Shown here piece by piece: positions 17,051 through 25,642 of a stretch of DNA of 64,000 bases. Positions within the stretch are counted from its first letter, which is position 1; every line of letters starts with the position of its first letter. The translations under genes and the position numbers were made by a program. Under the pieces are notes generated by a model that was not told where the DNA came from, did not search any database, and saw only the letters and a program-made list of their open reading frames with translations. Source of the DNA: Allosphingosinicella deserti (GTDB lineage: Bacteria > Pseudomonadota > Alphaproteobacteria > Sphingomonadales > Sphingomonadaceae); contig NZ_PXYI01000012.1 of assembly GCF_003012735.1 (NCBI RefSeq), forward strand, positions 62,001 through 126,000, given 5' to 3'.

Positions 17051-17362
17051 CGCGCGTGCGCACCGGCACCGGAATCGCGGTTCGCTGCTGATCCAGCAGG
17101 GCGGCGCTCTGCCGCACTTCGGCGCGGGTGAGCCGGTCTCGGCTTCCCATCGCGCGCATACCGTCGAGCCCGACCCGCACCGGGGACTGCCCGGTTCCTG
17201 TTCGACCCCCGGCGTCCCGTTCGGCGCCACCTCGGCGGAACGGCATGGGCTTTTCGGGATCGCTTTCGAGTTGTCCCCCAATTCTCGCCCGGGGGCTTGC
17301 CAGGCTCCATCCGCCGAGCTAGCGCCAGAGATGATATAGCATCTCATGTTTGGGGGGACAGA
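17051..17362. other. Intergenic region before the TonB operon
   Basis: About 310 bp. I recognise no complete gene. The minus strand between about 17250 and 17080 reads as a plausible but unrecognised peptide (RLTRAEVRQSAALLDQQR), perhaps a decayed gene fragment. At the right end an inverted repeat (17328-17345) and a strong GGGGGGA lie just before the TTG start of the receptor gene, so the promoter and operator of the following operon are expected here. Confidence 0.5.
17328..17345. promoter_or_regulatory. Inverted repeat, candidate operator of the TonB operon
   Basis: GAGATG-ATATAG-CATCTC, two perfect 6-bp arms around an A/T-rich spacer, 17 bp before the likely TTG start of the receptor gene. 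It overlaps the sequence GATATAG, which could serve as a -10 region. A site here would act as a classical repressor operator. It does not match the Fur consensus. Confidence 0.4.
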
Positions 17363-19510
17363 TTGGAATATCGTGCGATTGGCGCCGGGCTTTTGCTCGG
17401 CCTCCCGGCTCTTGGTGCGCCGGTTCACGGGCAGACGGTGAAGGGTGAGGACGCGCACAGGCAGGAGATCGTCATCACCGGCATCGCGGCAGACGACGGC
17501 TACGCGCCGGCGACGGCGGCCGTGTCGGGGAAGAGCCCTGCGCCGATCATCGAAATCCCGCTATCCGTCAGCGTGGTCACCAGAGAACAGATCGAGGATC
17601 GCAATCTCTTCACGATCGGCGAGGCCGTTCAGACGGTTGCCGGAGTGACGGTGATGCCGTTCGACGGCATCAACCCGGATTATCGCGCGCGCGGCTTCGT
17701 GCTCGACTACGCCTATGACGGTGTGCCTTCGACCTTCTCCTCCGGAGTGCCCGAATTCGACCTCGTCATCTACGAGCGCCTGGAGGTTCAGCGCGGGCCG
17801 GCAGGCCTGTTCCGCGGATCGGGATCACCGGGCGGCACGATCAACCTCATTCGCAAGCGTGGCCCTCGCGCCTTCCAGGTGTCGACATCACTCTCGGCGG
17901 GATCGTGGAACAACTTTCGCGGCGAGTTCGACATTGGCGGCCCGGTCGATGCCGCGGGACGCCTGCGCGTGCGGGCGGTCGGGGCGTTGCACGACCGCGA
18001 CTTCTTCCAGGAGAAATCGCATACGCGCAAGCTCACGGCTTACGCTGCGTTGGACTTCGACCTGACGCCCACAACCACGCTTGGTGCATCGCTCAGCTAC
18101 GAGGATACGGTCGCCGACACACCGATGAATGGGCAGCCTGCCTACGGATTGCGGGTGATCGGGAATTCGTCGACGCGGCATCCGCTGACCGACCAGTTCC
18201 TGAACTTCCCGCGCGACTTCCAGCATCTGCCGAGCTGGAACCAGTTCACCGAGACCAATACCGAGTATGCCGGCGAGGTGAGGCAGGAGATCGGGACCTG
18301 GTCCGTGGTCGTACGCGCACTGCATCGCGATATCCCGCGGGCCTGGCAGGACGCCTTCATCCAGCCCGGCACCGGCGTCGACCCGGTGACGCTGACCGCC
18401 GCTTACGTAAACCGTCGCGCCCAGGGCATGAACGGGAAGACCGCGGTGGATGCCTATGCCACAGGCCCGTTCACCCTGTTCGGCCGGGAGCATGAGCTGG
18501 CAATCGGCTATAGCTGGGACAAGCGGACCACCTCGTTCCTCCAGCGCACACAGACCTCGCAGGGACGGTTCTCGATCTTCGAGGCAGACCGCATACCCCT
18601 CCCCACGAGTCAGTTCACCTCGGGCAGCGAGACCGACCTTCAGCAGAGCGGCTTTCACGCGCAACTTCGCCTGCGCCCGTTCGACGGCTTCACGATCGTG
18701 GCCGGCGGCCGCATCAGCGACTATACCAACAAGACGCGAGGCATAGCGCCCTCGCCGGTGACGGATTTCGCGGTCGGCGCACGCGAACGTGGCCAGTTCA
18801 CGCCAAGCCTTGGCGCAGTGCTGTACCTCACCGACGACATCACGCTTTACGGCAGCTACTCCGATATCTTCAATCCGCAGACCGCGCTCCAGGTGGACGG
18901 CAGGGTGCTCGACCCGCGGGTGGGACAGCAATATGAGGCGGGGCTGAAGGGGCGCTTCCTCCATGGAGCGCTCAATGCGAGCGGCGCGGTGTTCCGCAGC
19001 AAGGACAAGAACCGATCACTTGCCGACACCGCCAATCCCGGCTTCTTCGTTCCCGCGGGCGTGGTGAAGATCGAGGGCTTCGAGTTCGAGGTGACCGGCA
19101 GTCCGTTCGAGGGGCTGGACCTCGTTGCCAGCTACACCAACGTCAAAACGGAATATGAGGTCGGCACGGCCGCCCAGAACGGTGCCGTTTTCGACCTCAA
19201 CACGCCGCGTCATCAGTACAAATTCTACGCTCGCTACGAGCCTGCGACGCTTGGCGGAGCCTTCGCGGCGATCAGCGTGAACGGGCAGAGCGGCGTCGTC
19301 GCAGGCGGCGTCGCCGGACTCCGCGAACAGTCTCCGTTCGCCATCGCCGGCGCCCAGCTCGGCTGGCGGTTCAACGACGATCTGCGCGCCTTCGTGTCGG
19401 TCAACAACCTGTTCGACAAGGTCTATTACCAAAGGGTCGGATCGATCAACACGTACAATTTCTATGGCGAGCCGCGTAACGTCCTCGTGACGCTCCGAGC
19501 CAGCTACTGA
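17363..19510 (+). CDS. TonB-dependent siderophore-type receptor
   Basis: A 715-residue outer-membrane receptor. After a signal peptide (AIGAGLLLGLPALGAPVHGQ) comes a TonB-box-like EIVITGIA. Then follows the plug domain with IEIPLSVSVVTREQIEDRN and the LEVQRGPAGLFRGSGSPGGTINLIRK block typical of the TonB-siderophore subfamily, and a 22-strand-type barrel ending in the terminal aromatic SY (RNVLVTLRASY). Start: TTG at 17363 with GGGGGGA ideally placed; the frame stays open to 17297, but that would bury the signal peptide. One base separates its stop from the first DUF3526 gene, so receptor, two permeases and ATPase form one operon. The ligand is unknown; substrate could be a ferric siderophore or another bulky compound. 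Confidence 0.92.
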   Translation: MEYRAIGAGLLLGLPALGAPVHGQTVKGEDAHRQEIVITGIAADDGYAPATAAVSGKSPAPIIEIPLSVSVVTREQIEDRNLFTIGEAVQTVAGVTVMPFDGINPDYRARGFVLDYAYDGVPSTFSSGVPEFDLVIYERLEVQRGPAGLFRGSGSPGGTINLIRKRGPRAFQVSTSLSAGSWNNFRGEFDIGGPVDAAGRLRVRAVGALHDRDFFQEKSHTRKLTAYAALDFDLTPTTTLGASLSYEDTVADTPMNGQPAYGLRVIGNSSTRHPLTDQFLNFPRDFQHLPSWNQFTETNTEYAGEVRQEIGTWSVVVRALHRDIPRAWQDAFIQPGTGVDPVTLTAAYVNRRAQGMNGKTAVDAYATGPFTLFGREHELAIGYSWDKRTTSFLQRTQTSQGRFSIFEADRIPLPTSQFTSGSETDLQQSGFHAQLRLRPFDGFTIVAGGRISDYTNKTRGIAPSPVTDFAVGARERGQFTPSLGAVLYLTDDITLYGSYSDIFNPQTALQVDGRVLDPRVGQQYEAGLKGRFLHGALNASGAVFRSKDKNRSLADTANPGFFVPAGVVKIEGFEFEVTGSPFEGLDLVASYTNVKTEYEVGTAAQNGAVFDLNTPRHQYKFYARYEPATLGGAFAAISVNGQSGVVAGGVAGLREQSPFAIAGAQLGWRFNDDLRAFVSVNNLFDKVYYQRVGSINTYNFYGEPRNVLVTLRASY

Positions 19511-19511
19511 G

Positions 19512-20945
19512 ATGGGCCGCCCGCTTGCAACGACGGTCGCCGGTCAGCAATGGCGGCTGCTTATGCGCGACCGGCGGCTGTTCCTGCTCGGCTTCGCGCT
19601 CCTGCTGCTGCTCTGCACCGCGGGCCTTACCGGCGCGGCGCTCCACGCCAGGCAAGAGGCCCAACGACGCGATGGGCAGTCGGAAGAAGCGCAGATCTGG
19701 GCACAGCAGGGCGCAGCAAATCCCCACGGTGCCGCCCATTTCGGACGCTATCTGTTCAAGCCGACATCGCCATTGGCGGCGTTCGACCCCGGCCTGCTCC
19801 CGCAGCTCGGCACGTCGCTGAAGCTGGAGGCGCATGCCAGCAACCCGGCACGCCATCGCGCCATCGACGGCGGCACGGCATTGGACCGCTTCGGGGATCT
19901 CAGCCCTGCGACCATGCTGCAGGTGCTGGCACCGCTTCTGATCATCCTGTCGGGCTTTGCCGCCTTTGCCGGTGAGCATGCCCGCGGACTGCTGCGTCAG
20001 GAACTTGCCGCAGGCGCCGGGCCGACCATGCTGATGGCGGGGCGACTTGCGGCGTTCGGCGGGCTGGCCGTCGGGCTGGTCGCGGTCGCAGCGCTCGCCT
20101 CGGGAGCCGCCCTGGGGATGGCCGGTGCCTCCGTAACGGATTTCGGAGCCCTGCTCTGGATCATGGCCGGCTATGCTCTCTATCTCTTCACCTTTGCAGC
20201 GCTGACGCTCGGCGCTTCGGCGGCGTTCACCTCCGCTCGAACCGCGCTCGTGCTGCTGCTTGCCTTCTGGGCCGTGGCGACGCTGTTCGTGCCGCGGATC
20301 GCGCCCTCGATTGCGGAAAGCCTTGCCCCGACCCTGTCCGGACCCGCATTCGAAGCCGCTGTCACCAAGCAGATGCGCGAGGGGCCGAGCGGCCACGATC
20401 CCCAGGATGCCCGCCTGGAACGTCTGCGCGCGGAAACGATGCGGCGCTACGGCGTGTCGCGAATCGAGGATCTGCCGATCGACTTCAATGGCGTTGCGCT
20501 CTTCCACGGCGAGGCTCTGTCCACCTCCCTCTACCGGCGCCACTTCGCGGCGCTTTACGAGGGCTACGATCGCCAGGCGGAGATCCAGCGCGGCTTCGCC
20601 TTGCTCTCGCCGTTGCAGGCCATCCGGCCCTGGTCACGCGCCTTGGCGGGCAGCGATCAGCATGCCCACCGCCAGTTCCTGGAGCAGGCCGAGCTCTTCC
20701 GCTACGAACTGGTCCAAGGCCTGAACCGCGCCATCATCTTCCGCCCGCGAAGGGAGGGAGCAGGTCCCTATCTGGCCGATGTGGCGGCGATTACCCGCGA
20801 CGCCCGCTTCACGCCCACGCCGTCCTCCAAGCGAGAAGCGCTCTCACGCCACGGGCCCGATCTCGCCATTCTCGGGGCCTGGGCGGCGATCGCCACCCTC
20901 TTCGCCTTTGCCGCTGGCAGCCGGCTTGGAAGGTCAAACGCATGA
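19512..20945 (+). CDS. DUF3526-type ABC permease, first copy
   Basis: A 477-residue inner-membrane protein. A first hydrophobic helix lies at about residues 24-42 (LFLLGFALLLLLCTAGL). After a long periplasmic-type loop come a cluster of helices (about 135-275) with VLAPLLIILSGFAAFAGEH, a second large loop, and a last helix near the C-terminus (LAILGAWAAIATLFAFAAG). This is the layout of ABC-2-like permeases annotated DUF3526, normally found in pairs with an ATPase. The segment ERLRAETMRRYGVSRIEDLPI in the second loop is typical of the group. It starts one base after the receptor stop and its end overlaps the next gene by four bases. It probably forms a heterodimer with the next protein. Transport direction unknown. 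Confidence 0.82.
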   Translation: MGRPLATTVAGQQWRLLMRDRRLFLLGFALLLLLCTAGLTGAALHARQEAQRRDGQSEEAQIWAQQGAANPHGAAHFGRYLFKPTSPLAAFDPGLLPQLGTSLKLEAHASNPARHRAIDGGTALDRFGDLSPATMLQVLAPLLIILSGFAAFAGEHARGLLRQELAAGAGPTMLMAGRLAAFGGLAVGLVAVAALASGAALGMAGASVTDFGALLWIMAGYALYLFTFAALTLGASAAFTSARTALVLLLAFWAVATLFVPRIAPSIAESLAPTLSGPAFEAAVTKQMREGPSGHDPQDARLERLRAETMRRYGVSRIEDLPIDFNGVALFHGEALSTSLYRRHFAALYEGYDRQAEIQRGFALLSPLQAIRPWSRALAGSDQHAHRQFLEQAELFRYELVQGLNRAIIFRPRREGAGPYLADVAAITRDARFTPTPSSKREALSRHGPDLAILGAWAAIATLFAFAAGSRLGRSNA

Positions 20946-22324
20946 GCCTGGTCCAACTCGAATGGATACGTGCCTGGCGAGATCCGGTGATGCGGATCAT
21001 GCTGCTCCTGTTCGCCCTTGCGGCGGGGTTTGCGGTCCTGGCCGGCGCGCGATGGGCGGCCGAGCGCGAGGCGCTGGTGACGCAGGCCGTTGCCGAAGCG
21101 GACGAGATCATGGCGCTGCGGCGGACCGACTTCGCCGCACTCCTTGCCAAGGGAGAGAAGCCGAAGTTCGGCCTTGTCTACGCGACCGCCCTGCCCTTCC
21201 GTGCCGGCCTGCCCAATGCGCCGCTTGCGCTGCTGTCGGCGGGGCAGGCGGAAAGCTATCCCGCAGCGGCCAGCATCTCGCCCTTCATCGATCCGGACAC
21301 GATCTTCGATGCGCACGCAGCCGGCCTCGAAAGCCCCATCGTCCTCGCGGCGGGACGCTTCGACCTGGCATTCGTGATCGTGCTGCTGCTGCCGCTGCTG
21401 CTGATCGCGGCAACCTACGACTTCTGGTCTCGCGACGTGGAGAGCGGCAGCGCGCGCTTCCAGCTCGCGCACCCGGTGCAGGCCGGCCGACTGATTCTCG
21501 CACGCGCTGCGGTGCGCGGGGGCGGCATGCTTGCGGCCATGACGGCAATCGCGGTCACCGCGCTGCTGATAGCCGGCGCGCGAGAGGTGGCGAGCCTCGC
21601 CCTGTTCGCACTCGTGACATCCGCTTACGGCACGTTCTGGATCGTGCTCGCCATCCTGATCAACCTGTTCGTACGTGCCTCCACGACCGCCGCTCTCGCC
21701 ATGGGGACGGCGTGGCTGGCCGTGACCATCCTGATCCCTGCTATGAGTGCAGCAGCCGCCAACCTCGGTGCGGCGCCACCCTCGGCCATGGCTTATACGA
21801 ATGCGGTGCGCGCCGCAGGGCTCGAGGTGCGGGCGGCCAATGCCGTCGCCGCACGCGCGGCGGCCACCGCGGCCTCAGGACGGGCCTATCCCGCCTCGCT
21901 CTGGCACAGCCGGCGCGAGATCCAGCAGCGGGATTCGCGACTCCGCCCGCTGCACGAGGCCTACCGCCGAGGGAGGAGCGAGCATCGGACGCTCGCGGAC
22001 AGGTTGCGCTTCCTCTCGCCCGCGGTCGTTACCCAGGATGCGCTGGACCGGATCGCAGGCACCGACGCAACCCGCGCGCTCGCCTTCCAGGCACAGGCGC
22101 GCGCCTTCGCCGGCGAGATGCGCCTGCTCGCGTTCGACTGGATGGACCAAGACAGGTTGCTGACGCTGGCCGACTATGATTCGGGCCTGCCGCGCTTCGC
22201 CTTCGCCGAGCCGAGCCGTGCCGGACCACTGACGCGCGACGTCGCCGCTCTTCTGCTGATCGCCTCTCTGGTGCTCACAACGGCTGCATTTCGCCTGCGG
22301 GGCGGACCGGCCAAGCTGCTCTAA
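20942..22324 (+). CDS. DUF3526-type ABC permease, second copy
   Basis: A 460-residue permease paralogous in layout to its upstream partner. It has an N-terminal helix (PVMRIMLLLFALAAGFAVLAG), a long loop, and a helix cluster with DLAFVIVLLLPLLLIAATYD (about 141-160). The conserved SGSARFQLAHPVQAGRLILAR follows, then further helices to about residue 275, a second loop with ASLWHSRREIQQRDSRLRPL, and a C-terminal helix (LLLIASLVLTTAAFRLRGG). The ATGA overlap with the previous gene implies coupled translation and a fixed one-to-one ratio, as expected for a heterodimeric ABC transporter. The ATPase gene follows 12 bp later. Function beyond ABC-2 transport is not known to me. Confidence 0.82.
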   Translation: MSLVQLEWIRAWRDPVMRIMLLLFALAAGFAVLAGARWAAEREALVTQAVAEADEIMALRRTDFAALLAKGEKPKFGLVYATALPFRAGLPNAPLALLSAGQAESYPAAASISPFIDPDTIFDAHAAGLESPIVLAAGRFDLAFVIVLLLPLLLIAATYDFWSRDVESGSARFQLAHPVQAGRLILARAAVRGGGMLAAMTAIAVTALLIAGAREVASLALFALVTSAYGTFWIVLAILINLFVRASTTAALAMGTAWLAVTILIPAMSAAAANLGAAPPSAMAYTNAVRAAGLEVRAANAVAARAAATAASGRAYPASLWHSRREIQQRDSRLRPLHEAYRRGRSEHRTLADRLRFLSPAVVTQDALDRIAGTDATRALAFQAQARAFAGEMRLLAFDWMDQDRLLTLADYDSGLPRFAFAEPSRAGPLTRDVAALLLIASLVLTTAAFRLRGGPAKLL

Positions 22325-22336
22325 GGTATTCCATCC

Positions 22337-23053
22337 ATGCTCGAAGCCGTTGCTCTCACCAAGGATTTCGGGTCGCACCGCGCCCTCGACGGGCTGAACC
22401 TCACGGTCTCTCCGGGGGAGATCGTCTGCCTTCTGGGCGCCAACGGCGCCGGCAAGACGACGACGATCAACCTCTTCCTCGGCTTCCTGGAACCGACCTC
22501 CGGCGAGGCGCGGGTCGACGGCGTCGATGTCCGCGCCGACGCGATCGGATCCAAGCGCAAATTGCTCTATGTACCGGAGCAGATCGCCCTTTTCGGCGAG
22601 CTCAGCGGCCTCGAGAATCTCGCCTATTTCGCAGCCCTGTCGGGGGTCGAGGACGTCTCCGCGATGCATCTGCGCGACTGCCTCGATCGCGCCGGGCTCG
22701 CGCGGGATGCGATGGATCGCCGCGCCAGCTCCTATTCGAAGGGCATGCGGCAGAAGGTGGGGCTGGCGCTTGCGATCGCCAAACAGGCGCGCGCGCTGCT
22801 GCTGGACGAGCCGACCTCGGGGCTCGATCCGGCGGCATCGGCCGAGTTCCACGCGCTGGTCGTCCGGCAACGCGACGCAGGAGCCGCGGTGTTGATGGTG
22901 ACCCATGACCTGTTCCGCGCCCGCGAAGTCGGCACCCGGATCGGCCTGATGCGCGGCGGCCGGCTCCGCCGCATGATCGACGCGGCGGACATCACCGCGT
23001 CGGAACTGGAAAGCCTCTACCTCGAGGAAATGGGCTCGACCGCCGAGTCGTGA
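22337..23053 (+). CDS. ABC transporter ATP-binding protein
   Basis: A 238-residue nucleotide-binding protein, the likely motor for the two DUF3526 permeases directly upstream. Walker A is GANGAGKTT (about residues 35-43). The Q-loop region is QIALFGELSGLENL. The ABC signature YSKGMRQKVGLA replaces the usual LSGGQ with YSKGM, common among ABC-2 export ATPases. Walker B is ALLLDEPTSGLDP and the H-loop histidine is in VTHDLFRA. It starts 12 bp after the second permease. There is no periplasmic binding protein gene, which argues for export or for receptor-linked lipid/antibiotic-type transport rather than classical uptake. Confidence 0.93.
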   Translation: MLEAVALTKDFGSHRALDGLNLTVSPGEIVCLLGANGAGKTTTINLFLGFLEPTSGEARVDGVDVRADAIGSKRKLLYVPEQIALFGELSGLENLAYFAALSGVEDVSAMHLRDCLDRAGLARDAMDRRASSYSKGMRQKVGLALAIAKQARALLLDEPTSGLDPAASAEFHALVVRQRDAGAAVLMVTHDLFRAREVGTRIGLMRGGRLRRMIDAADITASELESLYLEEMGSTAES

Positions 23054-23303
23054 TTGCTCCGCAGGCGTGACCTTGCAGACGTGAACGCCTGTTTCGCGAA
23101 CGCTCTCGCCGACGTCGGCGCCCGGCTTCACAAGCCAGTCGCCGTCCCGCGGATCGAGGGCGCCCAGGATTGGAAGCATGAAGGCGGACGTCGAAAGGGA
23201 AGAACCGCCCTCTCATGACATAGATATGGGTCTCAAGGCTCTTGCATCAAGGCCCCGGCTGCCGCGTAGAAAGCGAGCCCCTTAGCGATTCTCGAGGTGG
23301 CAC

Positions 23304-24776
23304 ATGCAGACATTCGATCATCAAGTCGTGATTGCCGGTGGCGGTCCGACAGGCCTGATGCTGGCGGGCGAACTCGCGCTGGCAGGCGTTGACGTGGCGA
23401 TCGTCGAGCGCCGGCGGAACCAGGAGGTCGAAGGCTCACGTGCGAGTGGCTTTCATCCCCGCGCGCTGGAGCTTCTGGATCAGCGCGGCCTGGCCGAGCG
23501 CTTCGTAGCCCAGGGCACCAAGCATCACGCCGTTCCGATCGCGGGTGCAATCCTCGAGGGGAGCGATCGGCCGACCCGGTACAATTACACCCTCGGCCTG
23601 TGGCAAGCCGAGATCGAGCACGGCCTGGCGGACTGGATCTGCGAACGGAAGGTCCGGATCTATCGCGGATGCGAGGTGACGGGATTCACGGAGGGTGCGA
23701 ACCGTATCACGATCCAATTGCGCGACGGCCGGTCCTTGGCGGCCGACTATCTCGTCGGATGCGACGGCGGCCGCAGCCTGATCCGCAAGGCGGCCGGGAT
23801 TGCCTTTCCCGGCTGGGATCCTTCGATCAGCTATCTGATCTTCGAGGCCGACATGTCGACCGATCCGGAACTCGGCGTGCGCTACGGCGAGCGGGGCCTG
23901 CAGGCATTGAGCAGGCTCGACGACGGCAGGCGTGTGCGCGGCGTGGTGACCGAGCAGCGCCTGGAACGCGGAGACAGGCCGCCCGTCGAAGCTCTCCGGG
24001 ATGCGCTCGTGGCGGCCTATGGCACCGACTTCGGCGTCCATGACGTGACCTGGCTTTCGAGGTTCACCGACGCCGCGCGGCAGGCCGCTTGTTATCGCAA
24101 GGGACGCATCCTGCTTGCCGGCGATTCGGCGCATGTCCATTCCCCCGTCGGCGGGCAAGGCCTCAACATGGGCCTTCAGGATGCGGTCAACCTCGGCTGG
24201 AAGCTTGCCCAGGTCGTCAGGGGGATATCACCGGACGCGCTGCTCGATACCTACCATTCCGAGCGGCATCCGGCCGGCGCCACCCTGTTGAAGCATACGC
24301 TGGCGCTCACGGCGCTCAATCGCGGTGACGATCGGACCACTGCCCTGCGCGCACTGATGGCGGACGTGATGCGCATGGACGCGCCCCGTCGATGGTATGC
24401 GGCGATGATCTCCGGCCTCGACGTACGATACGCGCTCGGCGAGGGACACGAGATGCTCGGCCGCCGCATGCCGGACCTCGACATCATCTGCAAAGACGGG
24501 CCGACCCGGGTGTTCGAATTGCTTCACGACGCGACGCCCGTTCTCTTGAACCTCGGCCAGGCGGATCTTCGGCCGGCGGCCGAGTGGTGGGCGGATCGAA
24601 TCAAGATCGTGGACGCGAGATACCACGGCGCGATCGAGTTGCCCGTTATCGGGCTTGTCCCGACACCCGCCGAAATCCTGATTCGCCCCGACGGGCACGT
24701 CGCCTGGGTCGGGAATGGAAACACCGACGGCTTGGCGGACGCGTGCGGCGCCTGGTTCGGCAATCCCCGACAATGA
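23304..24776 (+). CDS. FAD-dependent aromatic monooxygenase (TfdB/Rox-like)
   Basis: A 490-residue flavoprotein monooxygenase of the PF01494 type. The FAD Rossmann motif is VVIAGGGPTGLMLAGELALA (residues 8-27). It is followed by VEGSRASGFHPRALELLDQRG, seen in aromatic hydroxylases and rifampicin monooxygenase-like enzymes. The DG motif is LVGCDGGRSLIRK, and the second FAD motif GRILLAGDSAHVHSPVGGQG precedes LNMGLQDAVNLGWKLA. The C-terminal thioredoxin-like domain is present but short. Start ATG at 23304 with GAGGTGG upstream. It lies 250 bp after the ABC ATPase, same strand, so it may or may not be part of that operon. It would hydroxylate an aromatic or polyketide substrate using NAD(P)H and O2; the actual substrate is unknown. 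Confidence 0.88.
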   Translation: MQTFDHQVVIAGGGPTGLMLAGELALAGVDVAIVERRRNQEVEGSRASGFHPRALELLDQRGLAERFVAQGTKHHAVPIAGAILEGSDRPTRYNYTLGLWQAEIEHGLADWICERKVRIYRGCEVTGFTEGANRITIQLRDGRSLAADYLVGCDGGRSLIRKAAGIAFPGWDPSISYLIFEADMSTDPELGVRYGERGLQALSRLDDGRRVRGVVTEQRLERGDRPPVEALRDALVAAYGTDFGVHDVTWLSRFTDAARQAACYRKGRILLAGDSAHVHSPVGGQGLNMGLQDAVNLGWKLAQVVRGISPDALLDTYHSERHPAGATLLKHTLALTALNRGDDRTTALRALMADVMRMDAPRRWYAAMISGLDVRYALGEGHEMLGRRMPDLDIICKDGPTRVFELLHDATPVLLNLGQADLRPAAEWWADRIKIVDARYHGAIELPVIGLVPTPAEILIRPDGHVAWVGNGNTDGLADACGAWFGNPRQ

Positions 24777-24815
24777 ACTCGGCCGGCGTTCGGGACGGAT
24801 GCCGGCAGTATGAGC

Positions 24816-24843
24816 GAGGCATTCCCTGGCATGGGGATGCCTC
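24816..24843 (+). terminator. Hairpin after the monooxygenase gene
   Basis: GAGGCATTCC pairs with GGGATGCCTC (one G-T pair) around an 8-base loop, 39 bp after the stop. No T-run follows, so its role as terminator is uncertain. Confidence 0.45.
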
Positions 24844-24967
24844 GCGAGTGGGGAACGGATAGCAATGGCGTGGCGGCGCTGAACCCCTCACAATGGACTG
24901 AACGTCGAGCGGCCCATCAGCCGAGGCCGCGACGATGGCTGGTGAGCTACCCCGATGAGACGAGCCG

Positions 24968-25465
24968 CTATTCGTCGGGCCCCCCGTCCAGATCGCCGAC
25001 GCATTGTATCTCGGGTTCCGCCGCTGCCATGCGTTCGAGTTCGCGGGTTCGGGCGACAAGGCCCGGGAAAAGCGCGTCTGGATCGATCCGATAGCCGCGG
25101 ATGCGGCGAAGAGCCCAGGCATAATGGCGGGCGCCGACCTCGCAGCTGTTGCTGCCGCCGTCACCCTCGCCCCACAGCTTGCGCCACGGTGTGCGGCCCT
25201 CCTGCTCAAGCAGTGCCTCGAACGCCCCCACTTCTCCCTCTCCCTTCACATAGGCAATCGCACGCGCGCCGGTTCGCACCACGCGAAACTGCCGGATCCG
25301 GAACCGCGCTTCAGGTCTGTCGTCGCCATCGTGCAGGATCTTGAGAACGGCGCCGCGCTCCGCGCTGCCGGGTGCGGGCGTGGAGATTGCGGGTGCGGCG
25401 GCGGCCGCTGTAGCGGCCCCGGCAAGCAGCAAGAGCAAGATGCCAGCTGGGCGATGATCGAACAT
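24968..25465 (-). CDS. Secreted protein of unknown function
   Basis: A 165-residue protein with a clear Sec signal peptide (AGILLLLLAGAATAAAAAPA, cut near residue 24). The mature part contains RFRIRQFRVVRTGARAIAYV and ALLEQEGRTPWRKLWGEGDG, then two separated cysteines (in SNSCEVG and EIQCVGD) that could form a disulfide in the periplasm. I do not recognise the family. The RTPWRKLWG...SNSCEVGARHYAWALRRI block looks like a conserved core. It is divergent from the other secreted unknown at 25643, with only about 180 bp between the two starts. Codon use matches neighbours, so it is probably a real gene. Confidence 0.72.
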   Translation of the reverse strand: MFDHRPAGILLLLLAGAATAAAAAPAISTPAPGSAERGAVLKILHDGDDRPEARFRIRQFRVVRTGARAIAYVKGEGEVGAFEALLEQEGRTPWRKLWGEGDGGSNSCEVGARHYAWALRRIRGYRIDPDALFPGLVARTRELERMAAAEPEIQCVGDLDGGPDE

Positions 25466-25642
25466 AGGATTCGGCGCCTACCAGAATTCACCGGCGCAGG
25501 AACCCGCCCGTAGCGGGGTGCTTCGAACGTGCCGTGACAGACATCGGGGGACGAGCCTGCTTCGTCGGTGCTGCGGTTGCGATCGCCGCCGCTGTCGCGA
25601 TACGCTGGCGCTGCCTTCTCCGTTCCGATGGACCCAATCACG

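Noticed and set aside
17080-17250. Possible small gene on the minus strand before the TonB operon
   Set aside because: The peptide looks coding in part but has no clear start, no recognised family and merges with the shadow of trmB; at most a remnant.
23054-23303. Minus-strand remnant of a gene after the ABC ATPase
   Set aside because: A readable stretch (ILGALDPRDGDWLVKPGADV) continues into the shadow of the ATPase gene; no family or start could be recognised.
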